64,000 bases of DNA from Adenanthera pavonina (taxonomy: Eukaryota; Streptophyta; Magnoliopsida; Fabales; Fabaceae), in the NCBI GenBank assembly GCA_026686845.1, contig JAIVEN010000018.1, forward strand, positions 12,247,001-12,311,000, given 5' to 3'. The notes under the pieces are model-generated. The model was not told where the DNA came from. It did no database searches and saw only the letters and a program-made list of their open reading frames with translations. Below, one piece after another: positions 11,870 to 23,518 of this stretch; the first letter of the stretch is position 1, and each line of letters begins with the position of its first letter. A program made the translations under genes and the position numbers.

Positions 11870-12831
11870 AATGGTAAAAATCAAGAGTTATCAATGGATA
11901 ATCTCTAGCTGAATGATGATTTTGCCTTCTATAATGTTTTTAAGGATGAAGCTAGCTTGGAAGGTAGAGACTAGCTTGTCCATACGTGGCTTTAAATGAT
12001 TGGCAAGGACCCCAGTGGGTCCCTTATAAGCAACATTACATAGCCAAACCGGTATCAATTATGTGACATAGTTGTGCTTATCTCTTTTAGGGATAAGGGA
12101 AATGAGGGTTTTCTTCTTTTCCTATATTGAATTGTATCATCAAAGGCTCTATAGATGAACTCCACCACACTTGCTCAAGTTGTTTCCTAGCTTACATGAA
12201 AAAACACTAGAAGGAAACCATCAATTCTAGTAGCTTTGTATGTCCCCTTGGAAAGGATGACCTCCTTGAACTCTTGTATTGTAGGTTCCAAAGAATCAAT
12301 CTAACATATGCCTAATTTACAGTAGGGAAATGCATTCTTGTATGAGGGATTGATGGGTGGAGGTTCTCTTTTACAATAGAGCATCATAAAACAACGAAAC
12401 ATATGGGTAATCAAAGCATCTAAGTTTTATTTCAATTCTCTTCCTTGCCCTTTAAAGAGAAAATATTGTTGGCTTGCCTCCTCACTATAGTCTTCAAGTG
12501 ATAATATCAAGTATTTCTATCACCTTGTTCCACACATATACCCTAGGCCTTTTAAAACCATAATATTTCTTCCCAGTGGAGTATGGTCTCTAATATTTCC
12601 TCTCTATATTTCTCCTCTGATCCAAACCTTTAATATCGTTCAAGTCACCTTTATCCAACCAGGTACTTTGAATTTGTGCAGCTAATTCAACTAGATCATT
12701 CCACAAAGTAATTCCTAGGTAATATGGGATAGCATATACCAACCTAAACAAAAAAAGAAGTGGAGGATCATTTGTTGAAATATATCTCAAGTGAATGCAT
12801 TACGCTGACATAGATAAAATAGAAATCTTTA
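11870..12831 (-). pseudogene. LINE ORF2 fragment: endonuclease end and RT start
   Basis: On the minus strand, from right to left, the broken frames contain an endonuclease-like segment (LWNDLVELAAQIQ, then GDLNDIKG, cf. GDFNDI in plant LINEs), a linker (EQGDRNT, stop, YYHLKTIVRRQANNIF), an RT-like block (SKGTYKATRIDGF, cf. SYKAPGPDGF) and a further RT block (LISLIPKRDKHN, then LCNVAYKGPTGVLANHLKP). Stops and frameshifts are frequent. It is the downstream part of a LINE whose upstream parts lie at 15639-16712 and 17430-17770, separated by two insertions. Confidence 0.65.
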
Positions 12832-15227
12832 TGTTACATCTTACATTTTAGTACTTTTCCCATGTAAATTGCGTAGTTTTAAACTATGAAAATGGTCTTT
12901 GAGAACTTGAACTAGTTTAAAAAGTAAAACTGTTTTTGTTCATTGTTCATCAAATTACATAACAAATTTTAAAAATTCATAACTAAATATATAAAAATAA
13001 TTTCTTAGTGATTCAAGTCTCTAAAAATCATGAACAACTTGAATTTCATGGAAAAAATATGAAACTGGAAAGTTATCACTTAAATTCATATATTTTATTT
13101 ATTAAACTTTAGTGTTCATTTTAACTTCTAGATTCTATCTAGATTCTAAACTATAAGTTTAGGCAAGCATATCTTACAGTATACAAAGCCAATTTGTGCA
13201 TTCTTAATATCATTAGAAAGCTTTGTGTGTCTAGCTACTTTCTAACATATAAACATTATAGATTTATTATTTACCTACTAGATAGATGCCAACATAATCC
13301 ATTAGGGGTCTAAGATAACTCTTACTAGAATAGTTTTGGAAAAATATTCATATCTTGTATTATATAACTCCAATTGAATCCAAACTAGTGCCAGATTGTT
13401 CACAGAATATAACTCTAATCATTAGACAAACATATGAATTTTTGAATCAATATTGGAATTTATACAGTAATTCAAAATAGACAATATAGACATGTATAAA
13501 TAGTTACAGCAAAACAATCCAACTTGCTCAATCTTCCATGCCAATATTCTTTCCCTTGTGTTGACTTGGCCCTATCATTAGGAAACTATAGGGATGAGAT
13601 TGGAGAATCTTAGTAGTTCACTTGCACATGCTAATACATCATTACAACACATTTAAAACATAGAAAACATTGCATAATTTCACAATGTTTAATGAAAATT
13701 CGGCAATACAATGACTTAAAAATATGATATCCTGAGTTTAGCCTTCATCAATAAAATAGCTAGCCAATCATCAAAACAACAACATGACAATAGATTCATA
13801 GCATATAAACATGTATATCATCATTGTATAATAACATAAAGACATAGCAAGATCCTGCCTTGGGGCTATAAACTCTTCAACTTCAACTTTTCTTTCACTT
13901 GGTTTGCTTCCTTAGCTTGTTTAGAGACTATAAACATCAATAAAAGCTCACTAAACAACATGCTACATGACTTGAACTCAAGTAGGCATTTATGGTCCTA
14001 AACTTTCAAATTTTGCAAACTACCTTTAACAATTAATCTCTTAACCGTGATTATTTTGGACCCTAGGAAGTCATTGGAATTATTGATTTCATGAAAAACT
14101 CCTTCCTTCATGTACTTGTCTTGGCCGAGACATAGCCTTCAAAAATGCAACATGAAAAACTCCAACTTTTGGCTATTCTTTCTTGTATTCTAGGCATCAA
14201 TCAACTTCACAAACTTATTGTAAACATTGTCTTTATGGAACACAAGCTCTTGCCTCACAAACCATAGGAAGAGAAAGAAAATGCTCAAACCCTAACCCAA
14301 ATCATGCCAAGCAAAAGGGAAAGGAAGCTAGAAGATAATGGAAAGAAAACCCCCTTACGTTGGAGCTTGGAAGCTTGCTTTTCCTTCCTTCCTTCCTTCT
14401 CTTCTTCTCCCCTCATCTTTCTCTTTCTCTCAACTTCCCTTCTCTCTCTCTTCACACACACACACACCCTCTCTCTAACCTTGCTAAGACATAGACCAAA
14501 TGAGCAACTTGGAAGGGAGGGGAAATTGGATTGATCTTGGCCATTGGTTGCTACTTTGATCAAAAAGCTAGTAATTATCCTCCAATTATTTATGTAACTT
14601 TCCCTTTTTACCCTTGGATATTTTCACCCTTGTGAGAGAGAGATGAAAGAGAAATTTTGTCCTTCATTGCCCCTCAAATTTTTGGGTTCCTAGAGGAAGA
14701 GAGAGAATTTTCAAAATGCAAATTTTACAAATCTATTTGGCTTTGGCTTGTGTACTTTGATTTGGGTCTTATATTATATCTTACATTTTTTCTATGTGCT
14801 TTATCTATGGAGTCCACTACCTTTTTCTCTTTATTTTTTATGTGGGGTCTACTTGTTTTTACTTTTACTATTCATCTCATTTGATCAGAATTTACTATTC
14901 ACATTGTACTTGTATTGGTGCTTACAGTTGTACTTGTACTTTTTCCTTTGCGGACCAACATATCATGTATCCTTTGTATTTTTATCCTGTATCATATTGA
15001 AATTAACTTATTTTCTCTTTTACTTTTCTAGAATGACCATTTTTCCCTTATCTTTTAGAAAAATGACTATTTTGCCCTTTTAAGCCCCTTTTTGATCTTT
15101 TTATGCTATTTTAAGCATTTAACCTGTTTATTTACACTTTGATACATCCCTAAACATGACATATCAATCCAGAACAATTTCATAAGCATCTAATCATTCA
15201 AATGCATGTAAAAATATAGGGATGTTA

Positions 15228-15626
15228 TATGACATCTGGGCGCTGATGAGGGCGGGGAGTGATTGCCGGTGCAAGAAAAAGGGGTGAGATAAAAGTAATG
15301 AGGCACGGACAAGGAGCGGCTCCTGGCAGGCTTCTAAGTGGGAGGGGCATATGAATGAATCGAATACATACTGGAATGAGAGGGATCTAGAGACTATATA
15401 GGTATGGGACTATACGGTTAAGGATAGTTTAAAGGAATTGATAGGTACTATCTATACCAACAAAGTGCACCTACCTTTTCGGTAGCCTATCCCTTAAGAA
15501 CTCCTTAGTTAAGCGTGCTTGACCTGGAGCAATTAGAGGATGAGTGGCCTCCTGGGAAGGAGGTGTGTGAGTGAGGACAAAGCACATCGAAAGGGCTTGT
15601 GTTGGTTTATGGGGGCAGTCGTCACA
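15228..15626. mobile_element. 5S-rRNA-bearing short element (Cassandra TRIM-like solo LTR)
   Basis: The termini are tatgacatc and gtcgtcaca; the left TA probably derives from TG. TGTTA flanks it on both sides (15223-15227 and 15627-15631), so it inserted into the last bases of X copy B. It carries about 75 bp of 5S rRNA sequence in plus orientation. Cassandra TRIM elements are known to carry 5S sequence and pol III boxes in their LTRs, and a 399-bp unit with TG..CA-type ends fits a single such LTR. A 5S-derived SINE is the alternative; no A-rich tail supports it. Confidence 0.7.
15491..15566 (+). pseudogene. 5S rRNA-derived segment with pol III internal boxes
   Basis: The segment contains AGTTAAGCGTGCTTG exactly as in plant 5S rRNA (box A) and GGATGAGTGGCCTCCTGGGAAG-type sequence, two changes from the plant 5S box C. 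The order and rough spacing follow plant 5S rRNA from about position 38 to 110. It is not a complete 5S gene; the first third is missing. Confidence 0.85.
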
Positions 15627-15638
15627 TGTTACACTTTA

Positions 15639-16712
15639 CCCTATGACTCTTCTAGGTAGCTACTAAGCCTCTTTATCTACCCAAGTTTGTAATGACAAAA
15701 CATTCACTAAAACCCATATTATAAAGTCTTCTACCAAGATCAAGGCTTTGACTTCTAATCTCCACTGATTCAATAATATAAGTGACAAAGCTACAAACAT
15801 ATTTCATGCTTCTTAAGAAATGCCATCAAACGTTCCAATACATGATCATATTCACCACAAATTTAGGGATGTTTAAGATTGCATGGCATCTTCACCCTCT
15901 TCCTTTATGTCACTTATATGATCCTCTCGATCTTCACTAAGCTCATTAGTTGGGTTGACTTTGACTAAGCTTATAACTTCCATTGTTAGATTTGGCCCAG
16001 TACTGTGTAACTAGAAGGCCTTCTTCATATTAGGATTTAAATATAGGGGAGACCACCTTACAAATGGGAATGGGATGGCCTTGTTTGGTGGCATGCTTCT
16101 AGCCCATTTAAATGGCCAAACTTGATGGGTCCATAATAACATTCCCCTTAATTTGTGTAGCAGTTACCATCTTTTTCCTCATGTTACTTCTTCTAATGTT
16201 TTGTGCATCTTCAATCCTAGTCCCTTCTTTCCCTAAGTTGCATGTGAGACTAATTGTGCACTTTAGTTTTCCTTGTGTTCTATGAGTTTCGTATCATTAT
16301 GTTGTCGTTGAGGTGCTGGCCTATCTCTACTACTTTAACGTGGTATTATTTGGCTCCTATGCTGCATCATTTTCATTGTCGAGTTATTGTCTCCCAACTC
16401 TAACAAGACTTCAAATTAGATTTAGAGTCTCATTTGGAGGTAATAATCATAACCTTTTCTTTCATTGACTTTTAGCGCTTCCTCTAGCATACGACTGTCC
16501 TTGTACATGGAGAAAGCATGTAAACTTTGTTTGTTGCCCCTTCCTAATAGTGGTTCTCATATCTTGTCTTCTCTGGTAACCCTATCATTCTGTTCTTAGG
16601 GCATCCCTCAGCATAGTGCCAAAATCTCCCATATTGGAGGCATAATAAAAGAAGGCCTACATATTCAATATGATACAATCTATATTTGAGCTTAGAAGAA
16701 GAAATTTGTATA
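15639..16712 (-). pseudogene. LINE ORF fragments: zinc knuckle and endonuclease start
   Basis: The minus-strand translation near 16590-16680 reads YVGLLLLCLQYGRFWHYAEGCP, close to the zinc-knuckle block of plant LINE proteins (CFNCGRFGHYAEGCP), but the second cysteine is a tyrosine and the residue before the histidine is Trp. Nearer 15900 the frame resembles the start of the endonuclease domain (MIMYWNV, then SLDLGRRLYNMGFSECFV). Stops are common. The stretch is bounded on both sides by insertions, the CACTA element and X copy B. Confidence 0.6.
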
Positions 16713-17429
16713 CACTACACCATAAATAAGATATAAGAATGCTTGCATGCTACCAAAGATAGCCCTTGTAAACACTATCATTTCCTCTGCTATTAAAAGG
16801 GAAAATTTGCTCAATAAAAGATGACCCTTCTGCACTATGTCTTTTCTCTTTTTCTGAAAAAAATGATTCTAATAAAGGAAAAAAAGCAAACCAAGAACAA
16901 CAAATATCACCAACACACATAAAGCAAATCTACAAAACAAGATCACCAACTAGTAAAACAAGATGAATCAACAAGATCACCATATCAACAAATCTACAAA
17001 CAACAATAACAAACCAAGAACAATAATGATTACCAACATCAGATTTGGAACAACAAAGATCATCACAATCAAATTTCCAATATATAAAGAAGAAAAAATG
17101 TGATAAACTAGTAGGTTAATTTAAAATAAATTTATACATTCAAAAAATAGCATTTCTATAATAAGTGCTATTAAAGAGAATGTCTTTAATGCCACTTCTA
17201 CAAATAGACGATATTAAAAGGTTCACTTTTAATAGTGTTTATTGTAGAAGTGCTATTATATGTTAAATCCTGACATAATATAACACTTCTAAACACTATT
17301 AAAAGTGAACCTTTTAATAACACTTCTTAAGAGAGGAGTAACATTATGTCCATACTCTTTTATAGCATTTCTTTTAAAACAAAAAGTGCTATTTTACTGG
17401 CATTATTAAAAGCTATTTCTAGCTTAGTG
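16713..17429. mobile_element. Non-autonomous CACTA (En/Spm-like) element, ATA target duplication
   Basis: It begins CACTACACCATAAATA and its other end reads, in reverse complement, CACTAAGCTAGAAATA; 12 of the first 18 bases agree. The flanking triplets are ATA on both sides (16710-16712 and 17430-17432), the 3-bp duplication typical of CACTA elements. At 717 bp with no transposase frame, it is a deletion derivative that would need a transposase supplied elsewhere. It sits inside the LINE. Confidence 0.8.
17213..17318. repeat. 25-bp perfect inverted repeat inside the CACTA element
   Basis: 17213-17237 and 17294-17318 are perfect reverse complements (core aaaggttcacttttaatagtg). The intervening 56 bases hold further weak complementarity (gtagaagtg against cacttct). 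A transcript would form a stable hairpin. Confidence 0.85.
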
Positions 17430-17770
17430 ATAAGTTGAGACTTGTTCATTGTAATACTCTATATTTAAATTTAGAATACTCATGCAAGACCATGCCTTGC
17501 CAATACTAGCATTTATTTGGATCAAAGTTTTGACAACATTCATATATCATAAGGTTGAGATTGTAAATGAGCCATAAACCTCCTTCCATGGCAAACTCAA
17601 TGTCATCCTTAGTAAACCAAGAAGTAGTTGTTCCCCATATCCTCCAAATTAATAACTCCATTATTAACCCACATTTTGTTGTAGCCCATCATCTAGAGCT
17701 TCCCATTCTAGAATATATTTTTCCAGTTTATTTTTATATGATACCAATATTCAAATGCCATATGAAATTT
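17430..17770 (-). pseudogene. LINE N-terminal (DUF4283-like) fragment
   Basis: Minus-strand frames give LEDMGNNYFLV, then DDIEFAMEGGLWLIYN, then QNFDPNK. This follows the plant-LINE DUF4283 pattern (GN.YFLV.F....DY..AL.GGPW.....L.V..W.PNFDP). Frameshifts separate the blocks. It is the upstream end of the LINE that continues, after the CACTA insertion, at 16712. Confidence 0.6.
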
Positions 17771-18744
17771 TTCATAATTACATGGTATGATTAATGATAT
17801 CAAGGACAAACTAGAGCTAGCCACATTAATTACAGGGACTGTGATATGGTATTTGAGTTAATATCATTAAAAGAAAAATAGACAATAACTTATTTATTAT
17901 TTGTAAATAACTTAAAATTTATAAAAGTTATGAATTTTTTTAAAAGAATTGAATTTCCTTCTGAAAGTAAAGTATTTCAAATCTTTATTTTGGCAAAAGA
18001 ATCCTATCATTAAATTAGTTGCAAATTTTAAATTATTTGATTAATTATGAAAAAGATATCTATGTTACAACATTTTGGAAGAGAATCAAAGTTTTCGAAT
18101 ATAACTTATTTGAGATAAAAATTCACAAACGAACAAATATTATTATGGATAAAATATTCTCCTTTTAATGTCTTAGAACTTGTTGTATTTATAGGCAACA
18201 CAAGCCAAAAAAAAATTGCAGTGCAAGAAAACCTTAATAACCACAACATAAATTAGAAAATAAATTAACCTACACAAAAGATGATATTTGTGCCTCACAA
18301 TACCAAAGAAATATCAACTCTAGGATGGCAAGTCTATAGCATTTTGTAATTTTTTTGTACCATTGGTTTGTTAATTTGGGTCATTGATCCATTTGTTGTA
18401 CTTTTTTTTTTATGTTGAATGAAGAGATTGATCAACGTGAGTAGATAAGTACTAGACTTAGAATTAACATTTTATACACTATACCCAAAAACTTTTCTAG
18501 CATACAAGTAAATTAGTTTACCTGAGAGTCCATTATAATATGGGTTGACCAGAATTGCTCGAGTTCATTTGCACAAAATTATGGAAGATAAACAAATAGA
18601 TGTTCAATGCAAGCTATGATTGTTGGCCAATAAAGTTTATCTTTGTTATGTTATAGTTTATAACATGACAACTTTCTACATGCCAAAATTATTCATGCTT
18701 TTTGTTGGTAAACCAAATTAGTCTCACTGAATGATTTTTTGGTG
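17771..18744. other. AT-rich stretch upstream of the PRR gene
   Basis: No coding resemblance on either strand. By position it is 5' flank or an early intron of the response-regulator gene. No promoter element can be assigned with confidence. Confidence 0.4.
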
Positions 18745-18832
18745 GCAATGGTGTTGCTTCAAGATATCTTGATCACTATGATAGTCTAGATGGTTCTAGT
18801 ATTCTTATATCAATTGTGGCTAATTTATGTGC
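18745..18832 (+). pseudogene. Possible decayed N-terminal receiver exon of the PRR gene
   Basis: PRR proteins begin the receiver with a block like RVLLVE.DDSTR.IV..LLR.C.YEV. Here gtgttgctt (18751-18759) could encode VLL, a gatcact...atagtc block follows at the right distance, and caattgtggcta (18811-18822) resembles the end of that exon. The frame is broken by stops and indels. This is a position-supported guess, not a firm match. Confidence 0.22.
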
Positions 18833-21205
18833 TTCAACTTCTAGCTAATCCTTTATTTCAGACTTTCTGGAAGCTATCTTCTGATGTAAACTTAAATCAT
18901 ATTATTAGTAATATGAAAAGTTACATCACTTCTATGTGTAAATGGAACTAGAAATCATCAAATATAAAACATGAGTGTGCTTTATTTTCTATTATGAGTT
19001 GATAAATGAATTGAAAAGTTTTCCATTTTAAGACATAACAAATTAATATGACACAATTTTAAGGGAAGATAAAACATATCTATATCTATAATTTATTTAA
19101 AACATGATATTTTACAATTACAAAATAGGATTTTCTTAATTGTATTGATAAGATGAAAGCATCATTCATAAGAGCATGCCTTCTAGTTATTCCAATATTA
19201 TGAGTATGGGATGATGGATATATAACTATAGTCTTTAACTTTTCAATTCCATTCCATTATATGTGATAATTTTTCACATCTATAATATTCTTGGACACTT
19301 CAAATAGAGTTAAATCAGATACTAGGATAGTTGGTGTATTTATGTTTTACTGTTGTTAATTATAACTTTTTGTATAATTTGCCGCCTATTATTTCATTTC
19401 TTTTGTTTTGTAATTAATTTATCTGTCATATTATTCAAATATCAATTCATGGCTATTTGTATTGTCATGCTTCCTTCTTTTTTTTTTCTTTTTATTCATC
19501 TCTTATAATGTTTTTTGATTTTTACTCAGTATATGAACAACACTAAAATCTTTACCCAATCTTAACAGTTATAGCTGTTGCAAATGGTCTGCAAGCCTGG
19601 AAAATCCTCGAAGATCTCACTGCTGATATTGATTTTGTTTTGACCGAGGCAGTTTTGCCATGTTTAACAGGCATTGGCCTCCTATCAAAGATTATGAGCC
19701 ACAAAAGTCGCAAAAATACACCTGTGATTAGTGAGTATATTAGTATATATTTGTTTCTTGTATGTGAGAAATTATAACTCCATAGCTTTGATTATTTTTA
19801 TTCTTTTAAATCTGTTGACTTTTATGTGCAGTGATGTCATCTCATGATTCTATGAGTGTAGTATTTAAGTGTTTGTCTAGGGGTGCAGTTGACTTTTTAG
19901 TCAAGCCTATACGAAAGAATGAGCTTAAAAACCTTTGGCAGCATGTTTGGAGGAAATGCCACAGCGTGAGTTTGCTATAAATGATCTACTTTATATATGA
20001 ACTTTTCATTCATATATGGATTGATTTCAGGTCAGTTATTTATTAGCACACTTAATATGCAGCATATGGCAATTGTTTAAATCTCCAATCCATTATTATT
20101 TGCTTTTTCTTTCATTTAAGTTAGTTTAGTTCAAGATTATTTACTATGATTAAGTGTATTTAATCTCCAACTCCTTTCTATATCAATTATTTGCACTTAT
20201 GATTTATTATAATTAAAGTCCTATGTATGATGGAAGTGCGATAATGTGAAGATTTTCCTGTTTAACTTTGCACTTATAAATCACCCTTTCATCAGTCTAG
20301 TGGTAGTGGAAGTGAAAGTGGTGTGTGTACTCAAAAGTCTTTGAAGTCAGAAAGTGGGGAACATTCAGACAACAAGCGTGGCAATTATGATGAAGATGAT
20401 ATTGGAAGCACTGGCTTGAATGCAAGAGATAGAAGTGATAATGGAAGTGGCACCCAGGTACATTCTATGTTATTTTGATAAATCTTAGTATTTATTAGCA
20501 CATGTTGATTTTATTTCCATTTTATATTAAATAAGTTCTTAGCTGCTGACAATCAATATGTTAATTAATTAAAGTAGCTTATAATTTATATGTCTTTGTT
20601 TTCTTATTGTTACACAAAATTTTCTTTTTTAACACTTACTCAAAATATAAATCTTAAACTATTCCAAAATCCAACTTAAATACCAAAAGCCCTCAATTCT
20701 ACTCTTATAGTTTGTCCTCGGTCAATTGGCCATAGTTCACATGTATACATTCTTCATCCATTAAAAACAATTATTAAAAGAATGGTCTTATTCTAACACT
20801 ATATTGTTGTACAAGGCTTTACGAGCCTAATAATTAAGATGAATAATATATATGTTAAACTTCTTATAGCACCATTTTTATACTAGGTATAAATTATTTC
20901 ATTCGATTCTTTGTAAATTAGTCTTCTGGTGAGAATTTATGCTCACAAGGACTTAATTAGAGGTCATCATGACAAGTGGATAGAGTGAGCACTTAGGGAA
21001 TCGCCCTCCAAGTTTTAAGCCAACTTACAGAGAAGGATCGAGATGACAGTCTAAAAGAAAGTCTAGTTTTTGCGGGTTTAAGACACACTTTTGCATATTA
21101 TCTCTGTCTAAACTATAATATGGTACTTCATTAAATGAATTGAATAGCTATTTGAAAATGTAATATGGTAGGCTTTTTGTTTAACAAAGTAGATTATAGA
21201 AGAAA

Positions 21206-23518
21206 TGTAACACCTTATGTTGAGACCCATTTCCCATATATTTACCTTCAAATATACCTACTATTATATAATTAGAGACTTGATTACATAAAATTACCAA
21301 AACAAAATTTTTCATTAATTGGGTACTGTTCACTTTACAATTTCTATTTTACTTGACAAATTTTGAAAATTCATAATTAAATCTAGAAAAATCATCTTAA
21401 AGTAATTCAAGTCTCTAAAAGTAGTTTAAAAGATTATCTACATGAAAAAAAATATAAAATAGGGCAAACACTGGGCCAATTTGTACAATAAATTCGTCTA
21501 AATTTCATTATAGCAATGGTCATTATTGAAAATCACTGTAACTAGCCATAATTTTGAAAATTCACCATAAATCACACGCAACTCCAAACTGAGTGATCTT
21601 GATGTCTATAGAAAGCTCTTCATATCTAGTTTTCAAACATATAAGACACTCATATATTAAACATCAAAAGATCTATACAAAACTTCAAATTTTCAACAGT
21701 GGTCTCAAGGCTCATATACATTCTTCCACTTTGCAAAACCTAGGCTATTATATACATACAAAACCATAACTTGTCCCTATTTCACATATAACAAACATGT
21801 TGAGTTTAGAATGTCATTACTAAAACCAGAGTTACATGTCTAATACCAACCACTAATTAGATGCAAAGATTATATCCCTTTGAGGTTAGAAGAGATCTTT
21901 TCCTCCTCAACCTTCTCCTTTCCAAAACTAGAGATTCACCAAAAAAATGTTAACTATAAGTGGGTGAGATGTAACAGTAACCAAGAGAAATTTCTAATAT
22001 GGATATCATAATAAACATATCACAAGTAAACAATAATATCATGAATATGAAAATACACATGTATTGTAATGTCCGACCGCTTCTTTGGGATTGACAACTG
22101 TTCCCACAAACCAACACAAGCCCTTTTGGTATGCTTTGTCCTCACTCACACACCTCATTTCTAGGAGGTCACCCATCCCAGAATTGCTCCAAGTCAAGCA
22201 CGCTTAATTGAGGAGTTCTTAAGAGATAGGCTATCGAAAAGGTAAATGCATTTTGTTGGTATAGGTAGTACCTATCAATTCCTTTAACCTATCCTTAACC
22301 ATATAGTCTCATACCTATAGGTAGTACCTATCGATTCATTCATATGCCCCTTCCGCTTAGAAGCCTTCTAGGAGCTAGAGACTGTAAAGGTATGAGACTA
22401 TACGGTTAAGGATAGCTTAAAGGAATTAATAAGTATTACTTATACTAACAAGATGCACCTACCTTTTCGGTAGCCTATCTCTTAAGAACTCCTTAGTTAA
22501 ACATGCTTGACTTAGAACAATTCTAGAATTGGTGACCTCCTGAGAAAGAGGTGTGTGAGTGAGGACAAAACATACTGAAAGGGCTTGTGTTGGTTTGTGG
22601 GGACAGTTGTTAATCCCAAAAAAGTTGCTGGACGTTACAAGTAGTTTCCAAAAATCAATTAAAAATTCAATCCCTCACATGCACAAAATTGGTGCCAATA
22701 AGGAGGGAGAAAGTGTCAAAATGCTACATATTTTTTCTAATTCAGGTATATCTTGTACGGATTAATTTTACTTGAACCAATAAAGTTACTTTTACAGTAT
22801 TTTGTTACTTTAAGGATATAGGATTATTCTAAATTTGTATCTATGTTCTCTTAATTATCTTATACCAAAAAGTATCTGTGTGGGGTCCACATATTATTCC
22901 TGTTGTTTATTTGCTTTTTGTGGGGCCCACAATGTCTCCTTTTTCTATATACGGTTACTTTTTGATGCTCGGCATTAAATTTCTCTTCACATTAAATTAG
23001 TTAACCTCTATGCAACATATCATTGGGTTCGGCATGTCACAAGCTTTATTTTGACGGTAATTTTATAAAATTATGGAATTGCCCCTAAACCGAGTCAAAA
23101 ATGCAAATATTTATTTTTTCAAGTACTTTCTCATAATTTTCTCTAAGGACCAAACATTAAAAAATCATTTTTATATATCCTATACTATACTTTCAAATTG
23201 ATCTATTTTTCAATCTCATGGCTATCCAATGCTTACATCATTCTAATCTCGTCAGGTGCTTCTATTTAATAGATATATTGCATGATTTTCAATTCAGTTC
23301 TGGAATTAATTCCTACTAAGGACCTTATTTGCATTCTATTTTAATTAAGAACCAAACATAATTTTTTTTAAGAACTATATGGGAAATTAATTTCAATTAA
23401 AAATCATGCATGTGAAATTACTATCTTACTTCTTTTTCTATCTTTTCATGCATCACATGCTATATTACTATATCTTTATACATACAGTGGCATTCTTTAT
23501 GCAATTTAGGATGTTGCA
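21206..23518 (-). mobile_element. Family X long-LTR copy D, inside a PRR intron
   Basis: It begins TGTAACACCTTATG and ends aggatgttgca, matching the termini and order of blocks of the other X copies (acttgacaaattttgaaaat, then gattcaagtctctaaaa-type words). Its middle is replaced by or carries the 5S inverted element at 22065-22639. The flanks agaaa and ttttat do not match, so the duplication is lost or the ends are trimmed. It lies entirely within the intron 20458-24468, antisense to the gene if the orientation assignment is right. Confidence 0.65.
22065..22639. mobile_element. Inverted-duplicate 5S-bearing element (Cassandra-like)
   Basis: The unit starts tgtaatgtccgacc and ends gctggacgttaca. 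The left part, read forward, and the right part, read in reverse complement, are the same sequence over about 250 bp, including the 5S-derived block (minus strand near 22160-22225, plus strand near 22480-22550). Both correspond to the element at 15228-15626. The left half runs further, through a block like cattcatatgccccttc, before the switch near 22378. It is therefore a head-to-head duplicate rather than a normal direct-repeat TRIM. The flanking 5-mers (tgtat and agtag) do not match. Confidence 0.75.

Larger units (their letters stand above)
12832..15633 (-). mobile_element. Family X long-LTR copy B, CTTTA target duplication
   Basis: It begins TGTTACATCTTAC and ends TGTTACA, and is flanked by CTTTA at 12827-12831 and 15634-15638, a perfect 5-bp duplication. 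Its terminal seven bases are separated from its body by a nested 5S-carrying element (15228-15626). The target is a LINE reading frame, which resumes on the other side. No internal domain is present, so it is a solo LTR. It contains a C/T-rich stretch and a (CA) run near 14380-14470 but no gene. Confidence 0.8.

Noticed and set aside
14285..15083. Overlapping ORFs of 68-111 codons on both strands
   Set aside because: They lie within X copy B in C/T-rich sequence and reflect base composition only.
15491..15566. A functional 5S rRNA gene
   Set aside because: Lacks the first third of 5S rRNA and sits in a mobile element with target duplications.
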